The notes beneath the pieces are model-generated. The model saw only the letters and a program-made list of their open reading frames with translations. It ran no database searches and was not told the origin of the DNA. Source: Catalinimonas alkaloidigena (GTDB taxonomy: Bacteria; Bacteroidota; Bacteroidia; Cytophagales; Cyclobacteriaceae). Taken from it: a stretch of DNA of 64,000 nucleotides. Where the stretch lies: the NCBI RefSeq assembly GCF_029504655.1, contig NZ_JAQFIL010000001.1, positions 687,001-751,000 of the forward strand, read 5' to 3'. The position numbers and the translations under genes were made by a program. Each line of letters opens with the position of its first letter. Position 1 is the first letter of the stretch. This document shows positions 24,585 through 33,189 of this stretch, piece by piece.

Positions 24585-24938
24585 ATGACAAAGCGACTTC
24601 TTTTAATGTTCCTAGTTTTAATTGGATTTTTAGTATTCTGGAATAATTTCTATCCGAGATTTTCAGTTGAGGGAGTTTATGTCAGTAACAATACCAGACC
24701 GATAATCGAAGGGCCGAAATCCATAGACACTTTGACAATTTACAGTAACGGGACTTTTGAAAACGGATCTTGGGGGAAAGGAGAATATTCAATTGACGGT
24801 GACCAAATTCACTTTGACATAACATACGACTATGGAAAATTTGGATTCAATACATATTTATCAAGAACATATTTTATAGGTTCACCGAAAATCCAATTGG
24901 ATTCAGATCTAGGGTTTTATTATGAAAAAATTAAATAA
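24585..24938 (+). CDS. Cassette 4: small membrane-anchored or secreted protein
   Basis: A 117-aa protein with an N-terminal hydrophobic helix (RLLLMFLVLIGFLVFWNNFY) acting as an anchor or signal. A beta-rich domain follows (IDTLTIYSNGTFENGSWGKG, YSIDGDQIHFDITYDYGKFG) of the kind found in small lipocalin-like Bacteroidota proteins. Start 18 bp after the crossover. Function unknown. Confidence 0.65.
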   Translation: MTKRLLLMFLVLIGFLVFWNNFYPRFSVEGVYVSNNTRPIIEGPKSIDTLTIYSNGTFENGSWGKGEYSIDGDQIHFDITYDYGKFGFNTYLSRTYFIGSPKIQLDSDLGFYYEKIK

Positions 24939-24945
24939 AAAAACT

Positions 24946-25074
24946 GGCTACAACAACACCTAAAGCTAATGCGGCCATTTCGTCTTCGGTAGACACTGAC
25001 ACGGTTGACGATGACGATCTCGGTTCTTTAGGAATTTACGGAAAGCCGCACTAGCTTTAGCCAAACCGTTCTAT
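24946..25074 (+). repeat. attC4
   Basis: R'' TGGCTACAAC (24946-24955) is the perfect reverse complement of the cassette-4 start GTTGTAGCCA. The arms AAAGCTAATGCGGC and GCCGCACTAGCTTT pair with one wobble. The loop differs from the common type. The crossover is at G25068|T25069. Confidence 0.92.
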
Positions 25075-25087
25075 GCCATTGAAATGA

Positions 25088-25669
25088 ATGAAAGGATTGA
25101 GAATAGAGATAAATGAAATTCCACTTCCCCAGAAGAGTTCAAAAATAGGAAGCCTATTCGGAGGAGGACTCTTGATTTTGATAGGTATCCTGTCACTTCC
25201 TTTGATTTTAATTTTTTGGATCGGTGGAATGATTATCAATCTCATCCCATCAAGAAAAGCAGTCACTGTTGCCAATGATTGGCAAACTATCGTTTCTGAT
25301 AACCATTGGATATTAAAATTTAGATGGATTAACGTGGATGATTTAGCAGATTATTTATACGGTTACTTTGATACTCAACCCTTAATTGAATATTGGTCCG
25401 ATCCTGAAATAGATTTCTTTCAAGGCTACTTTACGGATTTCAGATTAGAAAGAACGGATGGTATTTTTGTTCAGAAAGTAATCCACGATCCAGCAAACAA
25501 GGAAGTGCTGTCATTACCGGTATGTTTTTTCAGTTATCTAACGAAGGAGGTGGAAGAAATCAGAGACTTGAAGGATTATGAATTTGATACCAAAGGAAAT
25601 CCGGATGACTTCATGATTTCGGCCATTGGAGACGGACACGAACTACAGATTCGATTGAAAAGAGAGTGA
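25088..25669 (+). CDS. Cassette 5: membrane-associated hypothetical protein
   Basis: A 193-aa protein with a strongly hydrophobic N-terminal region at about 19-54 (FGGGLLILIGILSLPLILIF, WIGGMIINLIP) and a soluble, acidic C-terminal domain. No catalytic motif seen. The ATG at 25088 is 19 bp after the crossover; another ATG at 25084 is out of frame. Confidence 0.62.
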   Translation: MKGLRIEINEIPLPQKSSKIGSLFGGGLLILIGILSLPLILIFWIGGMIINLIPSRKAVTVANDWQTIVSDNHWILKFRWINVDDLADYLYGYFDTQPLIEYWSDPEIDFFQGYFTDFRLERTDGIFVQKVIHDPANKEVLSLPVCFFSYLTKEVEEIRDLKDYEFDTKGNPDDFMISAIGDGHELQIRLKRE

Positions 25670-25673
25670 AAGC

Positions 25674-25804
25674 GGCATAGAACATCGTGCAGCCCTCAGC
25701 CTAGCGATGATTAGCTAGATTGTCTGTTGCGCCAAGCAGGGAAATTGATACTCGTAAATTAAACTGCAAACAAGTCGGCCGAGGGCTCGCACTTGTCGTT
25801 ATAC
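25674..25804 (+). repeat. attC5
   Basis: R'' GGCATAGAAC (25674-25683) is the perfect reverse complement of the cassette-5 start GTTCTATGCC. The arms GTGCAGCCCTCAGCC and GGCCGAGGGCTCGCAC pair well. The crossover is at G25798|T25799. The loop contains TTGCGCCAAGCA. Confidence 0.93.
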
Positions 25805-25813
25805 CCAATTTAA

Positions 25814-26275
25814 ATGAGAAATGCGATCATACTTGATCTGGATGGAGTCTTGATCACGACACCGAAATGGAAAGCGGATGCAATACATGCTGATGGATAT
25901 TCAGATTTTAATCGGCATGCAGTAGATAACCTCAATTTGTTATTAAAAGATATCTCGGCTGAATTATGGTTAAGTTCAAGCCGAAGAATAGGAAAAACGA
26001 TGGATGAATTTAGGACCATATTTCATAATCGGGGAATAGAGAGTAACTTGATTGGATTTCTGCCAGGCGATGAACTAGGAATACAAAGGAAGATTGAGGT
26101 AACTAATTTCTTGGAAAATGAATCGTTCATAAACTTCTTGATCATTGATGATGATGCTTCCCTGCATGGATTGGAATTAGAAAAAAAGAAGTACTGGATA
26201 AGAACAGATCCCCATCTGGGATTTGATTCCAACAAATTAGATGAGGCGAAGGAAAAGATAAAAAACTGGGTATAA
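25814..26275 (+). CDS. Cassette 6: HAD-like protein
   Basis: A 153-aa small HAD-domain protein. Motif I is MRNAIILDLDGVLITTP (DxDGV), with a following serine-containing strand (AELWLSSSRR) and a possible motif IV (FLIIDDDASLHG). It is probably a phosphatase or phosphatase-like regulator. There is no cap domain of note. The stop codon lies inside the R'' box of attC6, a tight packing typical of integron cassettes. Confidence 0.75.
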   Translation: MRNAIILDLDGVLITTPKWKADAIHADGYSDFNRHAVDNLNLLLKDISAELWLSSSRRIGKTMDEFRTIFHNRGIESNLIGFLPGDELGIQRKIEVTNFLENESFINFLIIDDDASLHGLELEKKKYWIRTDPHLGFDSNKLDEAKEKIKNWV

Positions 26276-26397
26276 CACTGCTCAGCCCTCACCCTAGCAA
26301 TATAAATGCTAGAACATTAGTCGCTCTAAGTAGCGAAAATGATAAATGAAAGTAAAACAGCCAACAAGCCGGGCGACGGCTGCGCTTATCGTTGGCA
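26267..26397 (+). repeat. attC6
   Basis: R'' TGGGTATAAC (26267-26276) is the perfect reverse complement of the cassette-6 start GTTATACCCA and includes the stop codon of the cassette gene. The arms CTGCTCAGCCCTCACCC and GGGCGACGGCTGCGC pair imperfectly. The crossover is at G26391|T26392. Confidence 0.92.
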
Positions 26398-26410
26398 GTA
26401 ATTAGAAAAA

Positions 26411-28189
26411 ATGAAAATAACACTTAAAGCAGACCACAAGTCGATTAAAGAACGAATAGATTTTGAATTACCAAATTTTTCTGTTTTAACCGGTAAAAAT
26501 GGGAGCGGTAAAACTCATTTACTCGAAGCTCTTGCCAATAAAGATTTGACAGATGTAATTGTTAATGGGGCAAAAATTAAAAATGCAAGATATATTCCTT
26601 TCAACGGCCTAAACCCCAATATTCAGGAAAATTGCGATCCAGACACAATTACAAAGCATATAAAAAATGTTTGGAAAGAATATGAAAGAGCAAAAAATCA
26701 ATCAACCAGAAGAGGGCAGCAAAATGTAAACAATGAAACAGTTCTCAATCAAATTAATAACCAACATATACGGAAGCATTGTGCTAAAGCATTAGAAGAA
26801 ACTGGCAAAAATTATGATGTCCTCACAGAAGACGATTTACAAGACTCTTTTGACATTGCCTTTATGGGCCAAAATGATTTTTTTACGGCACAATTTGCAT
26901 TAATCTTTAAAAATTACCACAAACTTTGGCTCGAAAATCAAGAGAATAAATTTTACGAATCACAAGGTATCGCAACAACATCATCGGTTTTAACTGATGA
27001 GGAGTTTTTAAATAAGAATGGAGAACCACCATGGGAATTCGTGAATAAGATTTTAGAGGAAACAAGTATTCCCTATGAAGTAAATAGCCCAATGGGCAGT
27101 AGGAAAGACACTTCGTTCTCCTTTAAACTAAAGGATAAAGTGGAGGGTTTTGAAATTAGCTCTGCTAATCTTTCAACTGGTGAAAAGGTTTTAATGTCAT
27201 TAGCTTTGGCAATTTATAACACAGGTGGTGAACAAGGAAAACCTGAACTGTTGTTGATTGATGAGCCAGATGCTGCATTACACCCTTCAATGACAAAAAA
27301 GATGGTTGGTGTTTTAAAAAAGAATATTGTTGAAGAAAATAATATTCCAACAATAATAACCACTCATTCACCAACTACTGCTGTTGCGGCAGAAGGAATT
27401 TCTATTTATCAGCTTGAAAGAGGCAATAATAATCCTAAAAAAATACCCACACAGAAAGCTGTAGAGTTGTTATCAGGAGATATTCCGTTTTTAAAAATAT
27501 CAACAGAAAGAAGACGTCAAGTTTTTGTAGAAAGTAAATATGACGTAATCTACTATGAACTCTTGACTAACATTTATGGTCGTATAGAAACTTTCCCATC
27601 AGAACCAATTTATATTCCAGCAAGAACTTCTAATGGTTCTAATTGCACTGATGTTATAGAGGTTGTTAATAGTTTATTTTCTAATGGAAATGACCAGATT
27701 TATGGAATAATCGATTGGGATCTAAACAATCCTTCTACGAATAGAATTATTGTCCTTGGCGATGGTGAAAGGTATTCCATTGAAAATTATTTGCTAGATC
27801 CTTTATTAATGGGGATTCTGATGTTAAGAGAAAACAAAATCCCTGTAACTGATTTTGGAGCAATCAGTGTATCAAATTACCCCCAATTTGGACAATTGAC
27901 ACAAGGAGATGCTCAAGTCATAATAACTAAAGTATTAACTGATTTGGGATTACAATCCGCAAATACAGTGACCTATAAATCTTTTAATGGTTGGGAGTTA
28001 GAAGTTTCAGAAGAGTTTAATAAGCATCAAGGTCATGATCTAGAGCAGCTATATAAGTCAAAATATCCTTTTTTGAACTCTTACCAAAGAGAAGATGCTT
28101 TGAAGAAAGATGTGATTGAAAAAGTAATAAATGATTACCCTGACTTTGCACCAATTGCACTTAGTAAGGTAATAATGAAAATAATATAA
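26411..28189 (+). CDS. Cassette 7: AAA ATPase fused to a TOPRIM/DUF4435-like domain (putative defence)
   Basis: A 592-aa protein. The ATPase half has Walker A GKNGSGKT (28-35), an ABC-type signature LSTGEK (about 254) and Walker B LLLIDEPDA (about 280), with THSPTTAV following. The C-terminal half has FVESKYDVIYYELL (about 371), YGIIDWD (about 432) and RYSIENYLLDP (about 454), the pattern of TOPRIM-like DUF4435 domains. The combination resembles OLD nucleases and fused PARIS (AriA-AriB) proteins that protect against phage. It is the largest cassette gene. Defence is inferred from family resemblance. Confidence 0.75.
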   Translation: MKITLKADHKSIKERIDFELPNFSVLTGKNGSGKTHLLEALANKDLTDVIVNGAKIKNARYIPFNGLNPNIQENCDPDTITKHIKNVWKEYERAKNQSTRRGQQNVNNETVLNQINNQHIRKHCAKALEETGKNYDVLTEDDLQDSFDIAFMGQNDFFTAQFALIFKNYHKLWLENQENKFYESQGIATTSSVLTDEEFLNKNGEPPWEFVNKILEETSIPYEVNSPMGSRKDTSFSFKLKDKVEGFEISSANLSTGEKVLMSLALAIYNTGGEQGKPELLLIDEPDAALHPSMTKKMVGVLKKNIVEENNIPTIITTHSPTTAVAAEGISIYQLERGNNNPKKIPTQKAVELLSGDIPFLKISTERRRQVFVESKYDVIYYELLTNIYGRIETFPSEPIYIPARTSNGSNCTDVIEVVNSLFSNGNDQIYGIIDWDLNNPSTNRIIVLGDGERYSIENYLLDPLLMGILMLRENKIPVTDFGAISVSNYPQFGQLTQGDAQVIITKVLTDLGLQSANTVTYKSFNGWELEVSEEFNKHQGHDLEQLYKSKYPFLNSYQREDALKKDVIEKVINDYPDFAPIALSKVIMKII

Positions 28190-28191
28190 CA

Positions 28192-28254
28192 TACCGCCAA
28201 CAAAGTGTATAGTGCATACCCTGCGGGATACGCACCATACACAGAACGTTGTGG
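28192..28254 (+). repeat. attC7 (short, 63 bp)
   Basis: R'' TACCGCCAAC (28192-28201) matches the complement of the cassette-7 start GTTGGCAGTA with one mismatch. The arms GTGTATAGTGCATACCC and GGGATACGCACCATACAC form a near-perfect stem with a 3-base loop, the compact attC form. The crossover is at G28248|T28249. Confidence 0.92.
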
Positions 28255-28271
28255 TGCATTAAAATGAAACA

Positions 28272-28919
28272 GTGAAAACAAAGAAAATCCGCGGACATAA
28301 AAGAAGATGGAATGATATTGACCATTGGGTTGAAACTCATAAGAATCTCGACTTGGACTATTTGAAAGAATACCAAAGAGATTATGCGAAAATTCGAGTT
28401 CACCCTTGGAGCGGAATTTCTTTGACTAATAGCCAAACACCCGAACCAAAAGGACAAACAAAGACCAAAATTATAAGTGGACTTATTGAAATTTATGATT
28501 CTTGGAAAAGGGAATTGGACAAACTTGGCGAAAATTATTATTTGAGAATATGGCTCTTTGAACCAAGGTTTGCTAATTCTCAAGTTGTTTGCGCGATTGG
28601 AGACTATTTAGACTTTTATGAAAACACATTTTTCAAACCAGAAGATTCGAAGAAAATGAATCCCGAGAATTATGGAGCATTGAAAAATGAAATTGAAAAG
28701 TTTAATTGGGAATATAGGCTTGACGAAGATCACTTTGATAATAGTGAGCCAGGTGCTCCGGACTTATACGCAACGATGGCGGACTATGAAGAAAGCAAAA
28801 TGTATTTTAAAAAAATGCTAAAGAAACCGCACAGGACAACGAAATTTAAAGAACCGATTGGAGAAGCCACAGAATCATATTCATTTAAGAAAGGAGTTGT
28901 TTGGCTTGGAGAAAAATAA
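28272..28919 (+). CDS. Cassette 8: hypothetical protein, GTG start
   Basis: A 215-aa soluble protein (VKTKKIRGHKRRWNDIDHWV..., YYLRIWLFEPRFANSQVVCA) with no family I can name. The most upstream usable start is GTG at 28272. An ATG at 28264 is followed by only two codons and a stop overlapping the GTG, which may couple translation. It is rich in Lys, Trp and Tyr. No membrane segments. Confidence 0.65.
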   Translation: MKTKKIRGHKRRWNDIDHWVETHKNLDLDYLKEYQRDYAKIRVHPWSGISLTNSQTPEPKGQTKTKIISGLIEIYDSWKRELDKLGENYYLRIWLFEPRFANSQVVCAIGDYLDFYENTFFKPEDSKKMNPENYGALKNEIEKFNWEYRLDEDHFDNSEPGAPDLYATMADYEESKMYFKKMLKKPHRTTKFKEPIGEATESYSFKKGVVWLGEK

Positions 28920-28925
28920 AAAACG

Positions 28926-29126
28926 ACACCACAACAAGGTGTATAGCCAATAGTGCATTTAGAGATAAATTGAAAGTCCCGTTCTTTGAGCAGGCAGCGC
29001 CAAAACAAAGTTTTGACGTTTAACAAAAAAGAAAATTAAAAGTAAAAACGTTTGTTTTGGCTTTGTGGTAAACCGAAAGTGATTTGCTTTGAACCTGCCC
29101 TACTGTCCATACACAGAACGTTACAG
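28926..29126 (+). repeat. attC8 (long, about 200 bp)
   Basis: R'' ACACCACAAC (28926-28935) matches the complement of the cassette-8 start GTTGTGGTGC with one mismatch. The outer arms GGTGTATAGCC and GTCCATACACAGAACG pair imperfectly. The long loop holds a further inverted repeat (GCCAAAACAAA with TTTGTTTTGGC). The crossover is at G29120|T29121. Confidence 0.85.
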
Positions 29127-29138
29127 CCCATTATAAAA

Positions 29139-29630
29139 ATGATAATCACAGGACTGATAAAATTTACAATTGGATTAATAGGTTTACTATTGACGTTCGT
29201 TTATTTTATAGTTGCGGTAGCCAATAAGAACAAAAGAGAAAAATTCAAAACTGCAGCCAAGGTGTTCTTTTCAACAGCCGCTTTTGTGATAATAATCAGC
29301 GTGATTGAATTTTTAGTTTATCCTTCTAATAGTAAATCGAGTGAAATAATTTTGGAAGCATATCGTGAAGCTCCAATTGGTGGTATTTGGCTAGCCCTGT
29401 ATGAAGATAAAACATGGGAATTAGGCAATTCGTCGAGAGAAGTAAGGATAAAAGGTCAATATCAAATTTCTGGAGACACATTGATAATTATTGCTGATCA
29501 AGAAAATGAAATAAATGCTGATGTTAAAAGAACATTTGTTATTGATCGAGAAAGATTAATAGAAACTACTAAAACTGGCATTCATTCCTTGGAAATACTA
29601 ACTAACAAAATAAATGAAAACGGGCTGTAA
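29139..29630 (+). CDS. Cassette 9: small membrane protein
   Basis: A 163-aa protein with two N-terminal membrane helices (LIKFTIGLIGLLLTFVYFIV, VFFSTAAFVIIISVIEFLVY) and a beta-rich exposed domain (GGIWLALYEDKTWELGNSSR, IKGQYQISGDTLIIIADQEN). The ATG at 29139 is chosen because it is 18 bp after the crossover; an upstream in-frame start would lie in the attC. The stop codon is inside R'' of attC9. Confidence 0.65.
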   Translation: MIITGLIKFTIGLIGLLLTFVYFIVAVANKNKREKFKTAAKVFFSTAAFVIIISVIEFLVYPSNSKSSEIILEAYREAPIGGIWLALYEDKTWELGNSSREVRIKGQYQISGDTLIIIADQENEINADVKRTFVIDRERLIETTKTGIHSLEILTNKINENGL

Positions 29631-29690
29631 CATCGCTCAGCCACCATACTTCGGCTAAAGCCTTCGTCGTCGGCTGCGCAAACGTTATCT
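29622..29690 (+). repeat. attC9 (short)
   Basis: R'' GGGCTGTAAC (29622-29631) is the perfect reverse complement of the cassette-9 start GTTACAGCCC and overlaps the stop codon. An inner arm GCTCAGCC pairs with GGCTGCGC. The crossover is at G29684|T29685. Confidence 0.9.
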
Positions 29691-29721
29691 ACAAGGTAAA
29701 TATAATACAGAGAGAATTTTC

Positions 29722-30180
29722 ATGAAAAACCTGAATCTCGTTCTAATGCTCTTTCTGACAATATGCTGCCTAACAGTTAACGCACAAAATAAAGAAATCA
29801 CAGGTAAAGTGATTTGTTCAGACTTTCCTAGTAAGGATGATTCAACTGAACACGAATTTTGGAACGGGTCTGGAGCCGTGATATTTGGGAATGATTCAAT
29901 TCGATTGGGAACGGCAAACAATAACGGAGAATTTAAACTCTCAGTGACTGATAACATTCACTCAATCAGCGTTGGTTGGGTTGGCATGTACCCTGAAAAA
30001 ATTGAATTGACCGGCAATTGCAAATTTCTTGAAGTTATATTGCTACCTGACGTGATCTACGATTTTGTAACGTATAAAAAAGAACAAAGACTAAGAAAGA
30101 AGGATCGGAAGGTGCTTCCTGATTTGTACAGAAAAGCTTATGAACAAGGAATATTTAAAAATGAAGAACCCTGTAGATAA
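29722..30180 (+). CDS. Cassette 10: secreted carboxypeptidase-regulatory-like protein
   Basis: A 152-aa protein with a signal peptide (NLVLMLFLTICCLTVNAQ) and one CarboxypepD_reg-like beta-sandwich (EITGKVICSDFPSKDDSTEH, NNGEFKLSVTDNIHSISVGW). Such domains occur in Bacteroidota surface proteins. It ends in a basic region. The start is 37 bp from the crossover, the longest leader in the array. The stop overlaps R'' of attC10. Confidence 0.7.
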   Translation: MKNLNLVLMLFLTICCLTVNAQNKEITGKVICSDFPSKDDSTEHEFWNGSGAVIFGNDSIRLGTANNNGEFKLSVTDNIHSISVGWVGMYPEKIELTGNCKFLEVILLPDVIYDFVTYKKEQRLRKKDRKVLPDLYRKAYEQGIFKNEEPCR

Positions 30181-30305
30181 CATTGGCTAGCCACAACCGG
30201 GCGGAAATAAGTGCCTGAAAGCTAGTCGCTCCAACGGTAGAAAATTGTAAATTGAAAGAAAAATACCAACAAGGCCCGGTATGATGGCTAGCCTGGTCGT
30301 TATGT
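30172..30305 (+). repeat. attC10
   Basis: R'' TGTAGATAAC (30172-30181) is the perfect reverse complement of the cassette-10 start GTTATCTACA. The arms TGGCTAGCCACAACCGGGC and GCCCGGTATGATGGCTAGCC pair strongly. The crossover is at G30299|T30300. The loop contains GTCGCTCCAACGG. Confidence 0.93.
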
Positions 30306-30320
30306 GGCATTTAAAAAAAC

Positions 30321-31124
30321 ATGAGACAACTATTCATAATATTCACTTTGATTTCATTTAATGCTTGTTCACAGGACAAGCAGAAGAATGATATAGATGT
30401 AAATGAATTACCTGAAAGAATTCAATACATAAACAATCCTAACTCAAATGACACTCTCTGTATATCTGAAATTGAAAGAGCAAAAAAAGATATTGATAAT
30501 GGAAAGATTGTATTTACACAAAGTGCAGGGTTTCTTTTCGGAGACATTCGATATGAAAGAGAACTGAGAGAACTCTGCAAGGAAAATGGACTTGTATTTG
30601 ACTTTGATTTAATTGGTTGTGTTGTATTTGAAGGTCAAACTCAAGGTTGTTATGGAGATTACATGGATAAAATAATCATCGACAAATATGGAATTGACTT
30701 CAAAGAAAATCTTCATAAAGAAGCAGATAGTCTTTTTCTATCTCGGACACAATCAGAAAATAAACTTGTAGAATATTGGGATTGTGACGAAAGACCAAGA
30801 CTGCCGAATGAAACTAAAAGAACAAGTGATTACATTCCAAGTATAACTGTTGACAGTCTTGATATAATAGAGAAAAAAGGAAATTATGGTGGTTGGCCAT
30901 TCTTTGACCTAGGGTTTACTGTAGAAAAGGATAGTACAATTTCAGGGTTTTATTCTCGCAACTTTGTAGCTCAACTTGAAGAAAATGAAAAATATAAAAA
31001 CGAACTTTTTGAAATTGCTGTAACACACATAAAGAAGAAATACCCGACTTGGGTTCCTGGAAAAGTCAATGGTGTGCCAGTAAGGACAAAAAATAATGTT
31101 CGAATATTTATAAAAAAAGAATAA
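30321..31124 (+). CDS. Cassette 11: lipoprotein with TonB-C-like end
   Basis: A 267-aa protein with a lipoprotein signal (MRQLFIIFTLISFNACSQ, lipobox before Cys16). The C-terminus fits the TonB_C-like pattern seen in Bacteroidota (KKYPTWVPGKVNGVPVRTKN, then VRIFI). It probably acts in the periplasm. The stop codon is 5 bp before the R'' of attC11, which is split by a group II intron. Confidence 0.7.
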   Translation: MRQLFIIFTLISFNACSQDKQKNDIDVNELPERIQYINNPNSNDTLCISEIERAKKDIDNGKIVFTQSAGFLFGDIRYERELRELCKENGLVFDFDLIGCVVFEGQTQGCYGDYMDKIIIDKYGIDFKENLHKEADSLFLSRTQSENKLVEYWDCDERPRLPNETKRTSDYIPSITVDSLDIIEKKGNYGGWPFFDLGFTVEKDSTISGFYSRNFVAQLEENEKYKNELFEIAVTHIKKKYPTWVPGKVNGVPVRTKNNVRIFIKKE

Positions 31125-31137
31125 AAAACGCCACATA

Positions 31138-33064
31138 ATCGAGTAGACGGCTGACAGTCTCTGACTGCCAGTGCGCCTCTCACACCACCCGGCATACGGT
31201 CCTCGTACCGGGCGGTTCATTGAATTTCAGGACTGAGTTTCTGGTAATAGCTTGCCATCTGTTCATAACCTCTTTTTCTTAGGCGTGCAACAGTAATTGT
31301 AGTTCCAAGTATAGGGCTTTGGGCCACTGCCCATCCTCCCATATTGGTTCTGCTCCAGGCATAAGCCTGCCCTTGTTTTACGCCTAATCTAATGAGGTTT
31401 TTACGCTTTCTTTCCGGCTTTTTCCAATCATGCCATATGCAATACCTGAGGCGGTTTCTTAGCCATTCATCCAGTGATTTGAGCTTGGTATAAATACTTG
31501 CCAGTCGGTAGTTGTTTACCCAACCCCTGTACACTTCATTTATTTTGGCTATTCTTTCCTCAAAACTATAAGGCAGTGTTTTCTTGGTCATTGCCTTTAG
31601 TTTGCGCTTTAGACTTGCCCAACTGCTCTTCTTGGCAACCAGTTGATATCTACCTTTTTCTCCTTTACGGTAAGTTGGTACAAACCCATGACCTAGTAAT
31701 TCAAAGTCCGAAGGTCTACGTATACCGCTTTTTTCTGGGTTAATAGGTAAATCCAGCTTATCTCTTAGAAAGAGATATGTTTCGTTTCCTATCTTCCTTG
31801 CCTCCTCTTTTGTCTTAGCGTAAATACTAAAATCATCGGCATACCTGATGAACCGGTATCCTTTAGATTTCAGATGTTTATCCAGTTGGTCTAACAGTAT
31901 GTTAGATAAAAGGGGGCTTAGGGGACTTCCTTGTGGCATTCCTTTTCTGCGCTTATGAAGCTTCCCATTGATTAAAATAGGAGCCCGTAGCCACTTGCGG
32001 ATTAGCCATAAGGTAGTAGGGCATTTAACTTTGTTGTAGATGAGTTGCAGTAGCTTATAATGCTGGACTTCATCGAAGAAACTCTTCAGGTCTATATCCA
32101 CAATATCCTGATATCCATCATTGATGTGTATCAAGGATTTCTGGACTGTCTGATGAAGGTTCTTGTTAGGGCGGAAGCCATAGCTTTCTTCTTCAAAATC
32201 TAGTTCGAATTTGATTGCTAATTGTTGACTTACCGCCTGCTGAAGCCATCTGTCAACTACTGTGGGCACTCCCAGCAATCTGGTTTTGCCATTCCCTTTG
32301 GGTATCTCTACCCCTCTGATAGCTTGCGGTACATACGTCCTGTTCAGGATAGATGTCACCGTGGATACACGGTGGTAATCCAGGTATGAGCGTAGCTGAT
32401 CTACCTTCATGTCATCTACTCCTGGTGCCCCTTTATTACCTACCACTTTGCGGTAGGCTCTGTACAGGTTTTTCGGTTGTAGTACTTTTTCTATCATCTT
32501 TTGTTCTGTCCTTGTCCGCTTAAGGGAAAGCTATCTCGTCTTAAGACGACATTCTGACCCGAATTTGGACGCAATTCAATGTTCGGTCCTTCGCTGTTCT
32601 GTGAGACCTCAGGGGTATGGTATTCGCAATCCCTGCTCGTTCATCCAGCTACTATGACCTCTGTCGGCAGCCGACGCTGTGACTTCTCAGATATCTGTTA
32701 ATATCTGAGACCTCCCTCGGTAAGGTAAATACCCCGCGCCGCGTCGGCTTGTGCCTATTCCTGCTACATCTACTATTTCGGTGCTGGCCTCTTTCGAGGA
32801 GTTGGACTTCGGTATCATGTGCTACCTCATCCGACCTCATAGCCTCGGTATGTAGTTTCTGTTCGTCAGTACAGACACCGCAGTCTGGCCGCTCGGCGGT
32901 CCGATTACTTCAGTTCCAGAGTCACCTCTGACAACCTTGCCGCTTGCTTAGCTTGGGGTAACGACTCCCCCGCCTACGGGACTATTTCCTGGTGAACATT
33001 ACACCAGAACTTTCACCCTTTGGGACGTCCTTTTAAAGAACTATATTTACCATTCAAGGCACAC
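31138..33064 (-). mobile_element. Group II intron 1 with reverse transcriptase, inserted in attC11 R''
   Basis: On the minus strand the intron begins GTGTGCC (33064 down to 33058) and ends ...CTCGAT (31138), i.e. a terminal AY. Domain V is visible at about 31170-31215 (GAACCGCCCGG...CCGGGTGG on the minus strand). Removing 31138-33064 joins GCCACATA to ACAAAGC, restoring R'' GCCACATAAC, the exact complement of the cassette-11 start GTTATGTGGC. The intron-encoded protein lacks a C-terminal HNH domain, and the target is an attC, as known for group IIC-attC introns. Confidence 0.9.
31217..32497 (-). CDS. ltrA: Group II intron reverse transcriptase/maturase
   Basis: A 426-aa intron-encoded protein. 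RT motifs include GVEIPKGNGKTRLLG, DIDLKSFFDEV, GMPQGSPLSPLLSNI and the catalytic YADD (IRYADDFSIY). The C-terminal maturase domain X (GIIM) is present (RGWVNNYRLASIYTKL, IRLGVKQGQAYAWSRT). No HNH endonuclease domain follows, which fits class C introns that insert at hairpins. It lies in domain IV of intron 1, within 80 bp of domain V. Reading frame intact; the intron may be active. Confidence 0.93.
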   Translation of the reverse strand: MIEKVLQPKNLYRAYRKVVGNKGAPGVDDMKVDQLRSYLDYHRVSTVTSILNRTYVPQAIRGVEIPKGNGKTRLLGVPTVVDRWLQQAVSQQLAIKFELDFEEESYGFRPNKNLHQTVQKSLIHINDGYQDIVDIDLKSFFDEVQHYKLLQLIYNKVKCPTTLWLIRKWLRAPILINGKLHKRRKGMPQGSPLSPLLSNILLDQLDKHLKSKGYRFIRYADDFSIYAKTKEEARKIGNETYLFLRDKLDLPINPEKSGIRRPSDFELLGHGFVPTYRKGEKGRYQLVAKKSSWASLKRKLKAMTKKTLPYSFEERIAKINEVYRGWVNNYRLASIYTKLKSLDEWLRNRLRYCIWHDWKKPERKRKNLIRLGVKQGQAYAWSRTNMGGWAVAQSPILGTTITVARLRKRGYEQMASYYQKLSPEIQ

Positions 33065-33189
33065 ACAAAGCATATAGCTTATGGCGGGTGAACGGCTGCC
33101 AGCATGGTTTTCGCTCCGTAGCCAGCTTTGGTTTCGCGGGACAGGAAAGTGCTTCGAAACCGCCACAAGCCATATGCAAACCGTTAGTG
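33065..33189 (+). repeat. attC11, interrupted by two group II introns
   Basis: The site runs from R'' (GCCACATA at 31130-31137 plus AC at 33065-33066) to R' (GTTA at 33183-33186 plus TGC at 34024-34026). The arms GCATATAGCTTATGGCGG (33070-33087) and CCGCCACAAGCCATATGC pair over 18 positions with two G-T wobbles. The crossover is at G33183|T33184. Introns occupy both core boxes, one on each strand. Confidence 0.9.

Noticed and set aside
32652..32931. Small frames on both strands between 32652 and 32931
   Set aside because: They fall in the 5' ribozyme domains of group II intron 1.
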